From assembly GCA_903831585.1 (NCBI GenBank), contig CAIKYE010000105.1, positions 1 to 7,892 on the forward strand: DNA of 7,892 nt, given 5' to 3'. This document shows positions 7,411 through 7,892 of the stretch, in pieces. A model generated the notes under the pieces. The model saw nothing but the letters and a program-made list of their open reading frames with translations. It was not told the DNA's origin and searched no databases. Source of the DNA: an uncultured Micrococcales bacterium. Lineage in GTDB: Bacteria; Actinomycetota; Actinomycetes; Actinomycetales; Microbacteriaceae. How positions within the stretch are numbered: the first letter of the stretch is position 1; every line of letters begins with the position of its first letter. Made by a program: the position numbers and the translations under genes.

Positions 7411-7892
7411 ATGGCAGACGAAGAAGTAACCACAACACCACACGACAACATCGAGCAGGTCGACCTCCAGGTCGAAATGCAGCGAAGCTATCTCGACTAT
7501 GCGATGAGCGTTATCGTTGGTCGCGCTCTGCCTGATGTTCGCGATGGTCTCAAGCCGGTGCACCGTCGTGTGATTTACGCGATGTATGACGGTGGCTATC
7601 GCCCAGACAAGCAGTTCAGCAAGTGCTCACGTGTCGTCGGTGACGTAATGGGTCAGTTTCACCCGCACGGCGATGGCGCGATTTATGACACCCTGGTTCG
7701 CCTAGTTCAAGACTGGAACCTTCGCTACCCGCTGGTGAACGGCCAGGGAAACTTCGGCTCACCGGGCAACGACCCAGCCGCTGCCCCTCGTTATACCGAG
7801 TGCCGCATGGCCACCCTTGCCCTCGAGATGGTTCGAGACATCGACGAGAACACCGTTGATTTTCAAGACAACTACGACGGCCGCACGCAAGA
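7411..7892 (+). CDS. gyrA: DNA gyrase subunit A, 3' end beyond window
   Basis: GyrA is the breakage-reunion subunit of gyrase. The window holds 160 codons of a gene that usually has more than 800. Conserved stretches are [20 protein letters not shown] (27-46), [11 protein letters not shown] (48-58), [14 protein letters not shown] (84-97), [20 protein letters not shown] (110-129) and the active site RYTECR, with Arg127 and the DNA-attaching Tyr128 (E. coli Arg121 and Tyr122). In the quinolone-binding region the residue equivalent to E. coli Ser83 is Gly89, while Asp93 (E. coli Asp87) is kept. AAAGG at 7396-7400 lies 10 nt before the ATG. It is co-transcribed with gyrB. The pattern matches actinobacterial GyrA rather than ParC. 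Confidence 0.97.
   Translation, partial: MADEEVTTTPHDNIEQVDLQVEMQRSYLDYAMSVIVGRALPDVRDGLKPVHRRVIYAMYDGGYRPDKQFSKCSRVVGDVMGQFHPHGDGAIYDTLVRLVQDWNLRYPLVNGQGNFGSPGNDPAAAPRYTECRMATLALEMVRDIDENTVDFQDNYDGRTQ

Overview
The window reads as chromosomal housekeeping DNA from an actinobacterium, most likely of the Microbacteriaceae. The support is the gene order (murJ, a DUF6049-like gene and a Nudix gene facing a CCA-adding enzyme gene, then rpsF-ssb-rpsR-rplI), a cysteine-free S18 typical of that family, and the sequence character of GyrB and GyrA. The moderate rather than very high GC, tiny intergenic gaps and a sharply shortened DUF6049-like protein suggest a streamlined, small-genome member, for example of the freshwater 'Luna' type. 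That last placement is inference.

Layout: positions 1-1953 hold a tightly coupled minus-strand operon, transcribed right to left: Nudix hydrolase, small secreted/membrane DUF6049-like protein, then murJ (lipid II flippase), which runs off the left edge. Adjacent genes overlap by 4 bp at GTGA and TTGA junctions. A 53-bp gap (1954-2006) separates this operon from the divergent CCA tRNA nucleotidyltransferase gene (2007-3425, plus strand). Next comes the ribosomal/replication operon rpsF-ssb-rpsR-rplI (3516-5179). It has a promoter candidate at the 3' end of the CCA gene and a structured leader that could hide the rpsF ribosome binding site. A strong intrinsic terminator (5203-5231) closes it. 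A 219-bp spacer with a promoter candidate and inverted repeats leads into gyrB (5451-7388) and the first 160 codons of gyrA (7411 to the right edge).

Together the genes serve cell-wall precursor export (MurJ and its conserved neighbour), tRNA 3'-end maturation, ribosome assembly (S6, S18, L9), single-strand DNA protection (SSB) and DNA supercoiling (GyrBA). I see no mobile element, CRISPR array, phage gene, tRNA, rRNA or defence system. I found no convincing undescribed system. The points most worth a second look are the DUF6049-like protein reduced to its C-terminal part, gyrBA placed directly after rplI instead of after recF, the candidate S6:S18-type rpsF leader, the inverted repeat against the gyrB -10, and glycine at the quinolone-contact serine position of GyrA.
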